Source of the DNA: Cyprinodon diabolis
Lineage: Eukaryota > Chordata > Actinopteri > Cyprinodontiformes > Cyprinodontidae
NCBI GenBank assembly: GCA_030533445.1
Contig: CM060068.1
Span: 11,747,479 to 11,811,478, forward strand
DNA: 64,000 nucleotides
Direction: 5' to 3'
The notes beneath the pieces are model-generated. The model did not search any database and was not told where the DNA came from. It saw nothing but the letters and a program-made list of their open reading frames with translations. A program made the translations under genes and the position numbers. This document shows, one piece after another, positions 36,133 to 47,962 of this stretch (positions are counted from its first letter, which is position 1; the number at the start of each line of letters is the position of its first letter).

Positions 36133-37977
36133 TATCAAACCATGGCCAGAAAAGAGAAAAAAATAGAAATCTGGAAAATCTGGAAATCTGTCTGGAAATG
36201 AAAAATATATATATAAATGTTTAAATGTTGTGACCAACCATTCAGCAGGATGAGAAAAAACAGCATTAAAATAAATCTCACTTTGGCAAACTTGGAATTC
36301 TTGTTATCTAGCCTAGAAATCCATACCGAGACCAAAGAACATCAGAAAGAGCCCTCTCTCATTACACACAATAAGATGATACAACAAAACAGTACCAAGA
36401 TTTACATAAGGAGACAAGTTGCCATTAATGTCACTTATTTCCATCAGCTATAGCGAGACACTTGCCAATTATACAGACAGAAATTCTGAAAAACATTTAG
36501 AGCCCTTCCTCTGATGCATGGTTCATAAGCATAGAAACACCAGCTTAATTGGTTGGATTCCTCTGTGTTGCAGAAAGGAAACTGTACCCACAGGCACAGA
36601 TAAAAGCCCTCTAAACTCTCTTTTATGGAACAAGGAGATGAAAGGGCAAAGAAGACAAGAGCTTGTCAGGAAGACGCCAGTTTCTACGGCCTGTTAGTGT
36701 GCAGGTGTAGCAGACCAGAAGAACGACAGGTTATCATCAGTTCGCTGTATGAAGACTGAGACGATTCATCATCAAGCTGTGATGTCTTATTTCTTCTAAG
36801 ACTTTTTCACCCAATCATCCTCACAGACAATGCTGTTTACAAATCTAAGAATTCTACTTTAATATTGGTTCTTCACATTAAACCAGCTCCAATAATGAGT
36901 CAGACTATCAGTGCAATTATTAAACCAAATATAAGACTTTCCATTAAATTCATGATATAGTTTGAAAATAACTTGTTGTCACTATTGTAACGCATAAAAG
37001 GACTTCTAAGTCCACAACTCTACCAATCTTGCTTACTTTTATAAAAGGTAAATAGGACTAATTACTTTGTTCTTTTAATGTTAAGTATAACCATGATCCA
37101 ATGACTGAACACCTAAAAAAATCGGATTTTGTTTTTGTTTTGTAGAAACTAAACATTGTTATTGCTTATTCATTTTTTCTATCTTTGCTATAGATTTTAG
37201 ACTAGACCGGAAAAAAAAGATACCCAGGTGACATTTATTACCACTTCTATACTCCCCATTATTTGGTTGTAAGGGTTTTTGATTCAATATATAAAAACAA
37301 ATATTTGGAGCCCTGTTACGTTGTTGGGAGTCTTTTCAAGTTTCAAATATCAATAGGAAGATTTTATTAGTGGGGCTATTTAGGCATCAATGACCTAACA
37401 ATGACAAGCTCGGGGTTTTGCAAGATAATTAGATATTCACATCTGGGACAGAACAATAAAGACTGTCCCTGCTTGGGTCAGATGAGGCCGTTTGCATCGT
37501 TGTGCAAAACTTTTTCAACTGATTTCAAACTAGGCTGTAACTACACAGAATATGAAGGGTTGACAAGGGGATCATTCAGGCTCTTAAAACAATCACTTAA
37601 GAACATGTCGACTGAGGCTGATTGAAAGTTGTCCATATTTTTTCTACAGCATCTTATTAATGTCAACAGATTAAAGAGGGCAAACTATAAATGTAGACCA
37701 GACCTATGCAGATTATTATTGAACATTTGTTATGCTAACCTAAAACCTAAAAAGCAGGCTATTAACAGGCTCGAGAAGGCAGGTGACAGCTGAACCAGCT
37801 TGCAACAAGCAGACTTGAGAAGGTGGAAGTTGACTGAGCAGGCTTGGCATAGGCTTTGAGCTAATAAACGCAGGCTGAACAGACTAGAAGCAGGTCGAAC
37901 AGACAAATGACAGGCAAAGGCAGTCCAGGGGATCAGTTTCATTGAGGGCAGGGCAGACACAGGAAGACAGTCACAAT
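36133..37977. other. Repeat-poor non-coding, possible regulatory block
   Basis: No elements or exons were recognised. The parts 36480-36790 and 37260-37625 are free of simple repeats and moderately GC-balanced, which would fit conserved non-coding DNA. I have no conservation data. Confidence 0.25.
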
Positions 37978-37982
37978 CACTA

Positions 37983-38698
37983 TGTTGAGATCTGGAGATG
38001 TACCACCTTTCTCCAGCAGAGTGCGCTGTGGGTCTCCTGGGCTGGAGCCCTCCAGCACACCTGACGTTCATCAACCCATCAGGAGACCTGCCTTCATAAG
38101 CAGCAACCAGACCTTCCTTCAACGCCGCAGTGTTGACCTAGTTTGGTTAGCGAACCTGAGCCTCTGTTATCTGAAAGAATCTTTGTTATCTCATGAGAGA
38201 AAACCTGATTCTAATCTGCCTCTGTCTTTGCTCACAGGAAACCTGTCTCAAGTCTGAAGCTCTGGATGAGCTTAGCCTGCCTTCCAGCCCTTGTGAGCCA
38301 AACTTGAAGATTCCAATCTGGATTCCTTCTGCTGCACTCAGAGAAGAGCTGGAAACTCTGATCAAGGTCTGCCATTCATAGTCAGAAGCTAGACGCTGCT
38401 GCTGCTTTGTGCACTCTGCTAAACCAACAGTCTCTGGACCCAACCGGTTCCCTCTCTCACAAGCAAAGCCTGGACTTCTTCAAGGTAGACTCTGAATTAT
38501 CTAAAGACTCAATTAATCATCTGACTGCCTGGCTAATCAAACTGTCCGTCTCTGCAGACATCAGTGAACCCAACCCGGACCAGTACCTGAACCAGTTCAT
38601 GTCTTTGTGTGAAAACCTTTTCAATAAACTCTGTTAAACTTTTACTCAGCCTCCGTTTGTGTTCTGCATGTGGGTTTAGCCTTAAACCAATCATGACA
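37983..38698 (+). mobile_element. Solo LTR (716 bp)
   Basis: Begins TGTTGAGATCTGGAG and ends AATCATGACA, with AATAAA at 38623-38628. The flanks CACTA (37978-37982) and CACTG (38699-38703) form a 5-bp TSD with one mismatch. It is closely similar to 34044-34688, but carries about 70 bp more (about 38487-38558) where that copy jumps from CTTCAAG to ACATCAGTG. Same orientation, no internal coding sequence. Confidence 0.8.
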
Positions 38699-38703
38699 CA
38701 CTG

Positions 38704-39954
38704 GAGCTAATCTAATGCAGGCATGGAACCAGCCAGCCCAAATAACCAATCAAATAGGAAGACTGCTATTCATACATTTCTATTTGAAGTTAAAGAATTT
38801 TTTTATTTCATTAATGAAATGTGCGACATTATATTTTTGTGTTAAATAAAAACTCAAACATATTTGTGATTCAACATAAAATAATACTGAAAGATTTTTG
38901 TGGAAATACATTTGCAAGGCAATGTATACCATGTAAGAAAATACACCTGGAGTATTACATACTGAAGTATTCCTATATAAACATATGTCAATTACTATAA
39001 TTGTATCCTTCTGTTTGAATGACAGAGAATAAAACAAGCAAGCATGGACAAGGGTTCAGTCCAGAAACAGCTTGTCAAGTTATCACTTTAGATTTTTTTT
39101 TTCGTCTCTAATCAACTGAGACTTGGATGAATGTTGCTGAAATGGGCTATTATCATAACTGATAACTGGAATACATTTCCAAGAATGTCACAGTTCATGT
39201 AATAATCAAACCAGAACAAAAATTGTCTGTTTTGGTTAAATTAGTCTTTCATTTGCATATCAAACGACACTATTAATAACACAAGCCAGTGTGCAATTTC
39301 TGTCTCTTGCTCCATGGGAAATGAGCTATGAATGGCAATAATTGTCAATGGACATTTTAGCAGCAGAGCATCTGCCTCAAACTACATAATCAGCCCTGTC
39401 AAATTTGTGAAAAAGGCTCAAAGATTGACAATAAACATGGGAAATGCATAATGAAGAGAAATGAAATTGGACACAAGTGTAATTTAATCTTGTGTGGAGT
39501 TGCGCTCATTCTTATGCACTCCACTTTCACTTCATTTTCTGCCACTTTGGAAAGGAGCTTTGGCTTTTTAAACACTTGCCGTTCTTTATTTATAAACATT
39601 TCTATTTTCATTACCTTGAACATTCACAGATCCTTTAAACAGATTGAAATACATTACAGAAAACAACCACATCACCATCACAGAGTTTTAACTACATGTT
39701 AATTAATTTAGTCATTGTAATAGTGTGGTCAGAAGTTGTGAAATAAGCTTATTTTAACAATCTAGTTCTGTGTTTAGTTCGATGCTCACTAACATGAGGT
39801 AAAGGACACCTTTTAGGTAATATCAAAAATTCATGCTCAGTATAAAGAAAATAATAATTTGCTGCCCTAGTTTTATCTCTGGCACTGTGATTAGTTTGGG
39901 AAGGGGTTTCAAGGTTAGACTTTATATGAATAGAAGATCAGATTTATCAAGTTT
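38704..39954. other. Repeat-poor non-coding, possible regulatory block
   Basis: No element was recognised. The part 39230-39470 (motifs TTTGCATATCAAA, AATGGCAATAATTGTCAATGG, AAAGATTGACAATAAACATG) is rich in octamer, homeodomain and SOX-like sites and could be a conserved enhancer. Inference only. Confidence 0.3.
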
Positions 39955-39959
39955 GACCT

Positions 39960-40384
39960 TGTCAGGATTAGTAGATACTTGTTGAGGACCCAGAGATGAA
40001 GGGACCAAGATGATTTCTTGCAAAATTTAATAAAGAAAGAAAAAATACTTAAGCTATAATCCAGAGCCGATCACACAAAAAACTTGGAGACACTGGGGAG
40101 GAATAAACCTACAGAAAGAAGAAATGAAGAGAATCCCATAAACAGTGACTGCAGATGAGGAGTATATGAGCCACACAGAACAATGAATGGAGTAATTAAC
40201 TGATTGGGAGCAGGTGTGGACAAAAGGATTTAGAAGGAAGCTGGGGGAGAGAGGACAGGCACAAACAACTAGGATAACACAAAATGGAAATGAAACCAAT
40301 GACCTTAAAAACACAGATGAACATAAATCAGGGAAAAGTGAAGCTTGCAACAGTACCAAAAATTATAATCGGGAGATTATGACA
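39960..40384 (-). mobile_element. Short solo LTR (425 bp), different family
   Basis: On the minus strand it runs TGTCATAATCTCCC to CTAATCCTGACA, with a CTTTATTAAATTTTGC block about 100 bp before its end. An exact 5-bp TSD, GACCT, lies at 39955-39959 and 40385-40389. TG...CA ends, 5-bp TSD and the TTTATTAAA block are those of a common fish LTR family, probably Ty3/gypsy. No coding sequence is attached. Confidence 0.75.
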
Positions 40385-40389
40385 GACCT

Positions 40390-42957
40390 AAAATTAATCA
40401 TGCAACAAGCTTATGCGAAAAATCTAAATGTACCTTGCTTTTCCTGTTTTAAAGAAAAAATTATTTGTTTTTTTATTATAAAAAAATTAAAATTAATATT
40501 TTTTTCCCAGTTTTTGTTTATGTATAGCCTTTATTTTGAAAGGGATCTTCACTTTAAAATAGGGTAAAGAGAGAGGTAGTTAGTTAGTCAGTCAGGCAGG
40601 CAGGTACTGTATTATTTAATGTTTTTTTTTTAGATTTAGATACTAAAACAAATTTTTTAGGATCTATCAAAGACAAGAGCATTATTTTGCACAAGGATTG
40701 GTTTACTTTTGCATTACCATAACTAAAAATATAAAGCACAAAATGTGTTTTTTTTAAGAGTTCTTTTTTTAGGCCTAAAAGCATGATGAAGCATGTCATG
40801 GACATATCTGCTGCCTAGGGGATGTAGAAGTCTGTAGTCCTCAACTACAAGCAATTCTTATGATCAAAGAAATAAATTTCATACTTTTGGGTCAAAAGTA
40901 AAATAATTAAAGTGAACTTCAAACAAGATTTTTTTTACATTAACCTAAAACAAGCAGCAGATACAAAAGCATAATTCTAAAGCAAAATTAAATAAAACCT
41001 TTAAATATTTCATATAATATTTAGTACAAGAAGCTATTTTAGGGTTAGCAGCAAATGCATTAAACAAATGTGTAATTTGCTTAGTAGATAAAAAGGAAAG
41101 CAGATCATGTTTAAAATCATTGCAAGAACAGCACATTTTATGTTTTTTTAATGTAATTTCTGTTTTCTGTTACATGTCTGTTTATCGTAACCATCATGAT
41201 AATAGAGACATAATAAATTTAATACCATGGACATTAACTAATTTACATAAGGTAAAATATTCCTACAGTTTGATCTGATTATTAAAAAGGAGGAGTTCAT
41301 GCTTTTGAATATTTCAAAAAGAAAAACTTAAATTAGTTCATGAAGAACTTTCTCAAGAGCTATTCATAATATTTTATTAATAGTTATTTTTCATATCAAT
41401 CTAATGAATATTTGGTTATTCACTTATAGGATATTACTTAGATTTGATAAAAGTAGATGACAGCGCTTTTCTTCCACCCCCTATTGTCTAGCCTTATCTT
41501 TGTAGTTCGAAGACAGTGGAAGAATGTGTGACTAATGTCCAAATCCGAGTTCCATCTCGACATCTGTATGGCCATGTTCTGATGAGGTCACTGGGGTTTC
41601 GCATTGTCATGGCAGCCTTTCTTCATGCTCATAACTTCTGTCTGGATCATTCTTCATCATTTAAGGCCCTCAATGCTTGTCAGGTACAATATCAGGGTTG
41701 GGTCATGATTCTCTTAATTAGAACATTGAACAATGGAGGTAAAAAAGATTCATTGCTCAGTTGGATTTTCATGCAAGGGGTTTTTATACAAGATAGACAC
41801 ATCAACTAGTACAAAAGATGAAAGAGTTTTTAAAACCTAATCATCTTGAAATCAAACATGCATTAAAGAAAGTCATCGATAAATATTTTGTCTCTCTATT
41901 TAATTGGGTGACATATTATAGGGAACCCCGTTATTCCTCATATTGATATGAACATGAACCCTACTGCTTATCCTGCGGATGTTAATGTGATGTATAAAAA
42001 TGGAGAAATCCATATTTTAAATTGTGGAGAGCACTGGATAGAAGCAGAATTAAAACTACTATTACAAATTTACAATAGTATAAAATATGTATTGGTCTCA
42101 TAATAAATTAGCTTCTGTGTTAGCAGTGTAATTTTATCGTAGAAAAATAAACCTTTATTTTGGGTTAAAGTTCAGTTCAAAACGAAACGTTAATATCACC
42201 AAATGCTCATTTTTAAATAAATGTAACAGAAACATTTTGTAAAGTTATACTTTATTTGTTAAAGTGTTAGTGCCTGAAAACTTCCGTATAACAACTAAAA
42301 AGTATTTCAACTTTGTGCTTGATAGCTGTTTCATCCTATTGTGTTGCTAAACACAGAAAAATCCTTACAAAATACTTTATAAACATGTTGAACATGTACA
42401 TTACTACCATTACTTAGACTGATTATATAGGAATAATTCATGATTCAATTCATGATTCAAGATTATTATTCATTGTTCTTTGAAGATTGATTTATATTTT
42501 ATATTATATTTAGGAAAGCTAGAATAAGTGGCAGTACTGTGTTTTAATTTTAAAGTTTTAATTATCAATGTGGTCCTTTTTTCACAACCTGAACATCTGT
42601 ACATACCCTGTTAAATTTTATCAAGTCCTTTGGTGATATTTTTTGTTATAAACTGGCAAAATGTAATATCTTTGGCGAGAGATAAGAGTCCCAGTTTTAA
42701 ACAAAATATTCCAGTTTAAAAAGCAGACAGACTTAAATATCTGGAAGTAATCCTTCCAAAGGACTCGAGTTACATTTTTAAGGATGTAGATAGATGGTTT
42801 AAAACTACTTCTGATCCATGTGAATAGCATAAAATACTCTCCCTGCTCAGATTTGTATGTTTTTCATAATCTTCTGATCTTTTAAATAGGTATTTTTAAA
42901 AACTTTACATTCTATGAATATATTATTTATTTAGAGATTCAAGCACCACAGAAATCT
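40390..42957. other. AT-rich non-coding with two odd frames
   Basis: A short GTTA/GTCA/GGCA run lies at 40576-40602. A 97-codon plus frame at 41516-41809 is not recognised. A 63-codon open frame at 41912-42103 is listed separately. Otherwise nothing stands out. Confidence 0.35.
41912..42103 (+). other. Possible terminal exon or gene fragment
   Basis: An open frame of 63 codons ending in TAA reads NPVIPHIDMNMNPTAYPADV, then MYKNGEIHILNCGEHWIEAE. Its composition is protein-like and unlike the AT-driven frames around it. A TATTATAG just upstream (to 41920) could act as a splice acceptor. I recognise no family. It may be a fragment of a decayed mobile-element or host gene. Confidence 0.2.

Positions 42958-42959
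<2 letters not shown>

Positions 42960-43003
<44 letters not shown>
42960..43003. repeat. (TA)n target of the Tc1 insertion
   Basis: About 22 TA units. More TA units follow the Tc1 right end at 44597-44612, so the element landed inside a TA microsatellite and the exact duplicated TA cannot be distinguished. Confidence 0.9.
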
Positions 43004-43006
<3 letters not shown>

Positions 43007-44596
43007 TGGGGCAAAAAAGTATTTGGTCAGCCACCAATAGTGCAAGTTCTCCCACTTAAAAAGATGAGAGAGCCCGGTAATTTTCATCATAGATATACCT
43101 CAACTATGAGAGATAAAATGAGAAAAAAAAATCCAGAAAATCACATTGTCTGATTTTTAAAGAATTTATTTGCAAAATATGGTGGAAAATAAGTATTTGG
43201 TCAGTTACAAACAAGCAAGATTTCTGGCTCTCACAGACCTGTAACTTCTTCTGTAAGAGGCTCCTCTATCCTCCACTCGTTACCTTCATTAATGGCACCT
43301 GTTTGAACCCGTTATCAGTATAAAAGAGACCTGTCCACAACCTCAAACAGTCACACTCTAAACTCCACCATGGCTAAAACTAGAGAGCTGTCAAAGGACA
43401 CCCGAAACAAAATTATAGACCTGCACCAGGCTGGGAAGTCTGAATCTGCAATAGGTAAACAGCTTGGTGTGAAGAAATCAACTGTGGGATCAATTATTAG
43501 AAAATGGAAAACATACAAGACCACTGATAATCTTCCTCGATCTGGGGCTCCACGCAAGATCTCACCCCGTGGGGTCAAAATGATCACAAGAACGGTGAGT
43601 AAAAATCCCAGAACCACACGGGGGGACCTAGTGAATGACCTGCAGAGAGCTGGGACCGAAGTAACAAAGGCTACCATCAGTAACACACTACGCCGCCAGG
43701 GACTCAAATCCTGCAGTGCCAGACGTGTCCCCCTGCTTAAGCCAGTACATGTCAAGGCCCGTCTCAAGTTTGCTAGAGAGCATTTGGATGATCCAGACAA
43801 TGACTGGGAGAATATCATATGGTCAGATGAAACCAAAATAGAACTTTTTGGTAAAAACTCTACTCGTCGTGTTTGGAGGAGAGAGAATGCTGAGTTGCAT
43901 CCATAGAACACCATACCTACAGTGAAGCATGGGGGTGGAAACATCATGCTTTGGGGCTGTTTTTCTGCTAAGGGACCAGGACGACTGATCCATGTGAAGG
44001 AAAGAATGAATGGGGCCATGTATCGTCAAATTTTGAGTGAAAACCTCCTTCCATCAGCAAGGGCATTGAAGATGAAACGTGGCTGGGTCTTTCAGCATGA
44101 CAATGATCCCAAACACACCGCCCGGGTAACGAAGGAGTGGCTTCGTAAGAAGCATTTCAAGGTCCTGGAGTGGCCTAGCCAGTCTCCAGATCTCAACCCC
44201 ATAGAAAATCTTTGGAGGGAGTTGAAAGTCCGTGTTGCCCAGCGACAGCCCCAGAACATCCCTGCTCTAGAGGAGATCTGCATGGAGGAATGGGCCAAAA
44301 TACCAGCAACAGTGTGTGAAAACCTTGTGAACACTTTGATCCCTGTCATTGCCAACAAAGGATATATAACAAAGTATTGAGGTGAACTTTTGTTATTGAC
44401 CAAATACTTATTTTCCACCATATTTTGCAAATAAATTCTTTAAAAATCAGACAATGTGATTTTCTGGATTTTTTTTTCTCATTTTGTCTCTCATAGTTGA
44501 GGTATATCTATGATGAAAATTACCGGCCTCTCTCATCTTTTTAAGTGGGAGAACTTGCACTATTGGTGGCTGACTAAATACTTTTTTGCCCCACTG
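43004..44596 (+). mobile_element. Tc1 element, near-intact (1593 bp)
   Basis: Starts CAGTGGGGCAAAAAAGTATT (43004) and ends with its inverted complement (44596), with TA on both sides. The terminal inverted repeats are about 200 bp long (43004 to about 43207, and about 44393 to 44596) and differ at only a handful of positions by eye, for example TTTGGTCAG against TTTAGTCAG. That points to a recent insertion. The transposase lies between them. Confidence 0.93.
43370..44380 (+). pseudogene. Tc1 transposase with one premature stop
   Basis: A 336-codon frame that would encode the enzyme for cut-and-paste transposition of the surrounding element. It is open except for a single TAG at 43904-43906, after ENAELHP. 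Order: N-terminal paired-type double helix-turn-helix (about residues 1-110, for example [20 protein letters not shown]), then the catalytic domain with IIWSDETK (first Asp), [11 protein letters not shown] (second Asp) and [11 protein letters not shown] (Glu), giving a DD34E triad. The stop falls between the first and second Asp. A plus-strand ATG at 43922 begins the downstream remainder in the same frame. Otherwise full-length with no frameshift, so loss is recent. Confidence 0.92.
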
Positions 44597-44639
44597 TATA
44601 TATATATATATATGACTGTCAAATCATATGATAATGACC

Positions 44640-44945
44640 ATCCATCCATTATCTGACACGCTTTTCTTGAGTGGGGTCACAAGGGGTGCTGGTACCTATC
44701 TCCAGCAATCAATGGGCGAGAGGCGGGGTACACCATGGACAGGTCGCCAGTCCATCGCAGGGCAACTCAGTGACAAACAGGACAACAATTCACGCACAAA
44801 CTCACACCTAAGGAGAATTAACCTGACAGTCATGTTTTTGGACTGTGGGAGGAAACCGGAGTACCCGGAGAGAACCCACACCTGCTCAGGGAGAACATGC
44901 AAACTCCATGCAGAAAGAACCTGGAAACCAGCAGTGCTACCCACT
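44640..44945 (+). repeat. LINE/SINE-tail-type dispersed repeat
   Basis: Classic fish repeat with blocks GGGGTCACAAGGGGTGCTGG, GGGCGAGAGGCGGGGTACAC, TTTTTGGACTGTGGGAGGAA and GAGAACATGCAAACTCCATG. A short copy lies inverted at 11810-11897. It is usually regarded as LINE-derived; I do not assign a family. Confidence 0.75.
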
Positions 44946-46150
44946 GTGCCACTAAACACAGAGTGTGCACAAAACGAAATATCGATGCACACAGCTTTTC
45001 AACAGTGAATTAGAAGCTTACAGCAGTGAAATTAACATTTCCATTTTTAAAGTGCAGCAGTGATCAGAAGAATGACCAAGAATTAGCAAGCATGGCCTAA
45101 GACTATTGATGATCTATAGAGACAGCATTTCTAAATAAAAGTAAAATTAGAGAATACCATTGCCAAAATTAAACCTAATTAATAAAAAAAACAATAAAGC
45201 AAAACACTTTTTTCATACTGATGTGTTTCAAGAATTAAATGTGAATACTATACAGTTTATTCTCAATACGTTGTGGATTTCAATAGAACTGTTAATAAAT
45301 TGAGTTACTTTGGAAAGACCATTTTGCAATTCAGAAATCAAACTGATCTTAATATATGATAAGAATTCCTATATTCTACCCTTATCCCTTCAAATGCCAT
45401 CATATCAACAAACTTCAAGATGGGTCAGTGCATCATCACTTTGGTATTAAAGACATTTGATGTAGTCAGCAAAATATGACATTTAACTTCCCTATATTTG
45501 ACAAAAAAGGCTCTTGGGTATTTTTCATCACAACACATAAAAAAAGCTCTAAAAGTGTACAACACTTTGCACATGAATCAAAACTGAACCACAGATAATC
45601 ATTTATTGCTCTCTCCCCATTCCATCCCTTTGAGGCAGAATTTGTTATATCAGGATCACAAGGAGCCTTTATGAGGTATAGTTTCAGAGAAATGCTTTCA
45701 AGAACCAGTATTGTGTTTGACACAACAGAGAAACCAGAAAGTGGCAGAGGAATGTAAGAAATTGGGCCATGGTGAACATCTTAGCAAGATTTCTTTTTTA
45801 TTTTGGCTTACCAGACCCAGATTCCCTATATTTTGTCCTTAACTGAAAACGGTATGCTTTAATAATGTGATGGACTTTTATTCATACAATTAAATAAAAA
45901 AAATTCTGAAAGTTTATATTATGTCTAATATCTCTGAAATCCATGTATTTAGGCGGTTTATCTTGAATGTCATGTTTTCATTATTTAGTTACTGTAGTAA
46001 GTAGAAAATCATCATTATCAACGTAAACACTTCATTAATATACAAAACATTTTTCTACTATCTACTAACTATTGCATTAGAATAGAATTACAACAATTAT
46101 AGCTGGTCTTATTTTCTTTGATGTAAATAGCTTTTTTCTTGACAGATGTA
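44946..46150. other. Non-coding, nothing recognised
   Basis: The part 45020-45075 shares a CATTTCCATT...AAAGTG.AGCAGTGATCA block with 53290-53330, so it is probably transposon debris. No exons were seen. Confidence 0.35.
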
Positions 46151-46161
46151 TGGCTCTAGAC

Positions 46162-46373
46162 CAGGGGTGTCAAATTGGTTCCAGAAAGGGCCGTGTGGCT
46201 GCAGGTTTTCTTTCCAACCAGCAATAGCACACCAGACTCCATTCATCTCATCAAGTGAGTTCAATCTGAACATGATGACTTGATGAAATGACTGGAGTCT
46301 GGTGTGCTATTGCTTGGTTGGGAAGAAAACCTGCAGCCACTCGGCCCTTTCTGGAACCAGTTTGACACCCCTT
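46162..46373. mobile_element. Palindromic hAT-type MITE (212 bp)
   Basis: Almost the whole element is one inverted repeat. CAGGGGTGTCAAA to about 46245 pairs with about 46290 to TTTGACACCCCTT, including TTCCAGAAAGGGCCG and TAGCACACCAGACTCC on both arms. Flanks CTCTAGAC (46154-46161) and CTCTAAAC (46374-46381) form an 8-bp TSD with one mismatch. No coding capacity. Confidence 0.85.
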
Positions 46374-46381
46374 CTCTAAAC

Positions 46382-46889
46382 ACAGAAGACACAGAAGTGC
46401 ATCTACACCTCAAGGAGAATGATCACTCTGTTGAAGACCAAAATGTTTTGACAGTGAAGATACAGTTTAAGAGAGAAATGAAGCAGTCATTTATATAAAA
46501 TGAGAAAGACTAAGGCCAACTTCACAGTTAATATTTTCCGTGTCCCCCCAGTCTGTTCAACACATACCAACGGGGAGCGAAAAGAACAATCATCTGCCCA
46601 AATGCTCAGTTAACTGAGTTCATTATAAAGTCCACTATATAGTCCCAACTCTATATTGAGATTTAGGGATTAAGGGGTTATGGCGTAAGTTTGGACACAG
46701 CCAATGGCTCAATCCGAATACCTAAAATTGTAGCGACTACTTCCTGTACCCAACTCCTGCCCTTTCACCTTTCATGGAGTCAACAGTAAGAACACCATCC
46801 AGAGTAGAAAAGGCACTATGTACGGCTTTGTGGAAAACAAAAAGGCCCTAGCCTTATGGATGTCATCAGATGGACATGTACATGAATGA
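46382..46889. other. Non-coding, nothing recognised
   Basis: No exon, terminus or RNA gene was recognised between the two MITEs. Confidence 0.4.
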
Positions 46890-47302
46890 CCCCAGGCTCA
46901 CACTGACTCCGGTCTTACCGTTACGGTGCGGTGGGTGCGGCGCCGCAGTGATTCCAAGTCATTAAAAAGACGTAAACCTCTCTCACCGGCTTCTGAGCTG
47001 TCCGGCTGCGGTTACCGTGACACTCCGGCGCTGCAGAAAATTCCGCAAGAAAGCTATCCTTGCGGCATGCCGGAGCCCTCCGCAAAACGCTCTCGCAAAT
47101 ATCCTTATTTGGGCCGTGTTATCGCGTGAAGTTACGTGAACTCAAGTGAACTTCTGTTCTCGCGAGTTAAATCTCCGGACCTGTTGCCGGAGCCGCAGAG
47201 CCGCACCGCACCGTAGTTAAAAGGGCGGTGTGAGAGGGGGTGTGCGGGAGTTGCGGTCTCCGTCGGCTCGGTAACCGCACCGGAGTCAGTGTGAGCAAGG
47301 GG
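46890..47302. mobile_element. PIF/Harbinger-like MITE, GC-rich (413 bp)
   Basis: The inverted ends CCCCAGGCTCACACTGACTC and (complement) CCCCTTGCTCACACTGACTC differ at two positions. They are flanked by TGA on both sides (46887-46889, 47303-47305), a 3-bp TSD as in PIF/Harbinger. Inside it is unusually GC-rich for this window, with GTGCGG-CCGCAC repeats. The 67-codon frame within has no domain. Confidence 0.75.
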
Positions 47303-47305
47303 TGA

Positions 47306-47930
47306 TGCTGGTAAGATTTTGACTATTGCCTTCAGGTAGAGAACAACACAAAAAAAGGTTAATCAAATCAAAGAACAGATGAAGGTCTCCTAACAAAACT
47401 CAAAATATATGGTGGGTACAGTAGTATGTGTCGCAAGTACACAAGAATAAATAAATGTTTTGTTGAACTCAGTGGGGTTGTCCTGTTACGCAAAGGATTG
47501 TGGGTAACCGTATAGCTGCTGGCAGTGGCCAGGAATGTAAAAAAGTCCCCAACTTTCTAGCTCCTTCCTTGCTATTAGCACTATTGGATAACAATTACAA
47601 TGGCGAGACCTGAATTTGGTCTCGCCTGACCTTGCATGATCTGACCTATCAGATCATGCAAGGTATTCAGATTGTGCCTTGAGGACTCCTTATGCTTGAC
47701 GCACGCATAACCTGCGTGGAAAAGGAGACGCCCATCACTGGGTCTGCAACATTTATGCTCTTTTATGCTCTGTGCTGCTTTCCCCTGTTCTAAGTGGCTC
47801 CAGCACAAACTACAGGATGACAACACCACACTGGACAAGTATACCACAGCAGTTTACACGCTTTTCAAAGCTTACTCGTGCCATCCAAGAGTGAAGGTAA
47901 ATTCTTTCCAAAATTTTTATCACAATCTGT
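47306..47930. other. Non-coding with paired hairpins
   Basis: Apart from the hairpins at 47602-47663 I see nothing to annotate. Confidence 0.4.
47602..47663. other. Two adjacent perfect hairpins
   Basis: Hairpin 1: 47602-47610 (GGCGAGACC) pairs with 47618-47626 across a 7-nt loop. Hairpin 2: 47630-47644 (CCTTGCATGATCTGA) pairs perfectly with 47649-47663 across CCTA. They are separated by 3 nt. No T-run follows, and no gene ends here, so a terminator role is not supported. Confidence 0.85.
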
Positions 47931-47962
47931 TGATAATGGTTAGCCTGATCAACCAGACTATA

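Noticed and set aside
33963..38698. A full LTR retrotransposon with LTRs at 34.0 and 38.0 kb
   Set aside because: Each LTR has its own, different TSD (ATCTG and CACT-A/G), a Tc1 body continues directly after the first, and no gag, pol or primer-binding site is seen between them; they are independent solo LTRs.
43351..44029. 222-codon minus-strand frame
   Set aside because: It is the antisense shadow of the Tc1 transposase, whose DDE motifs lie on the plus strand.
47630..47663. Transcription terminator or microRNA precursor
   Set aside because: No T-run and no gene end nearby; the stem is only 15 bp with a 4-nt loop, too short for a microRNA precursor.
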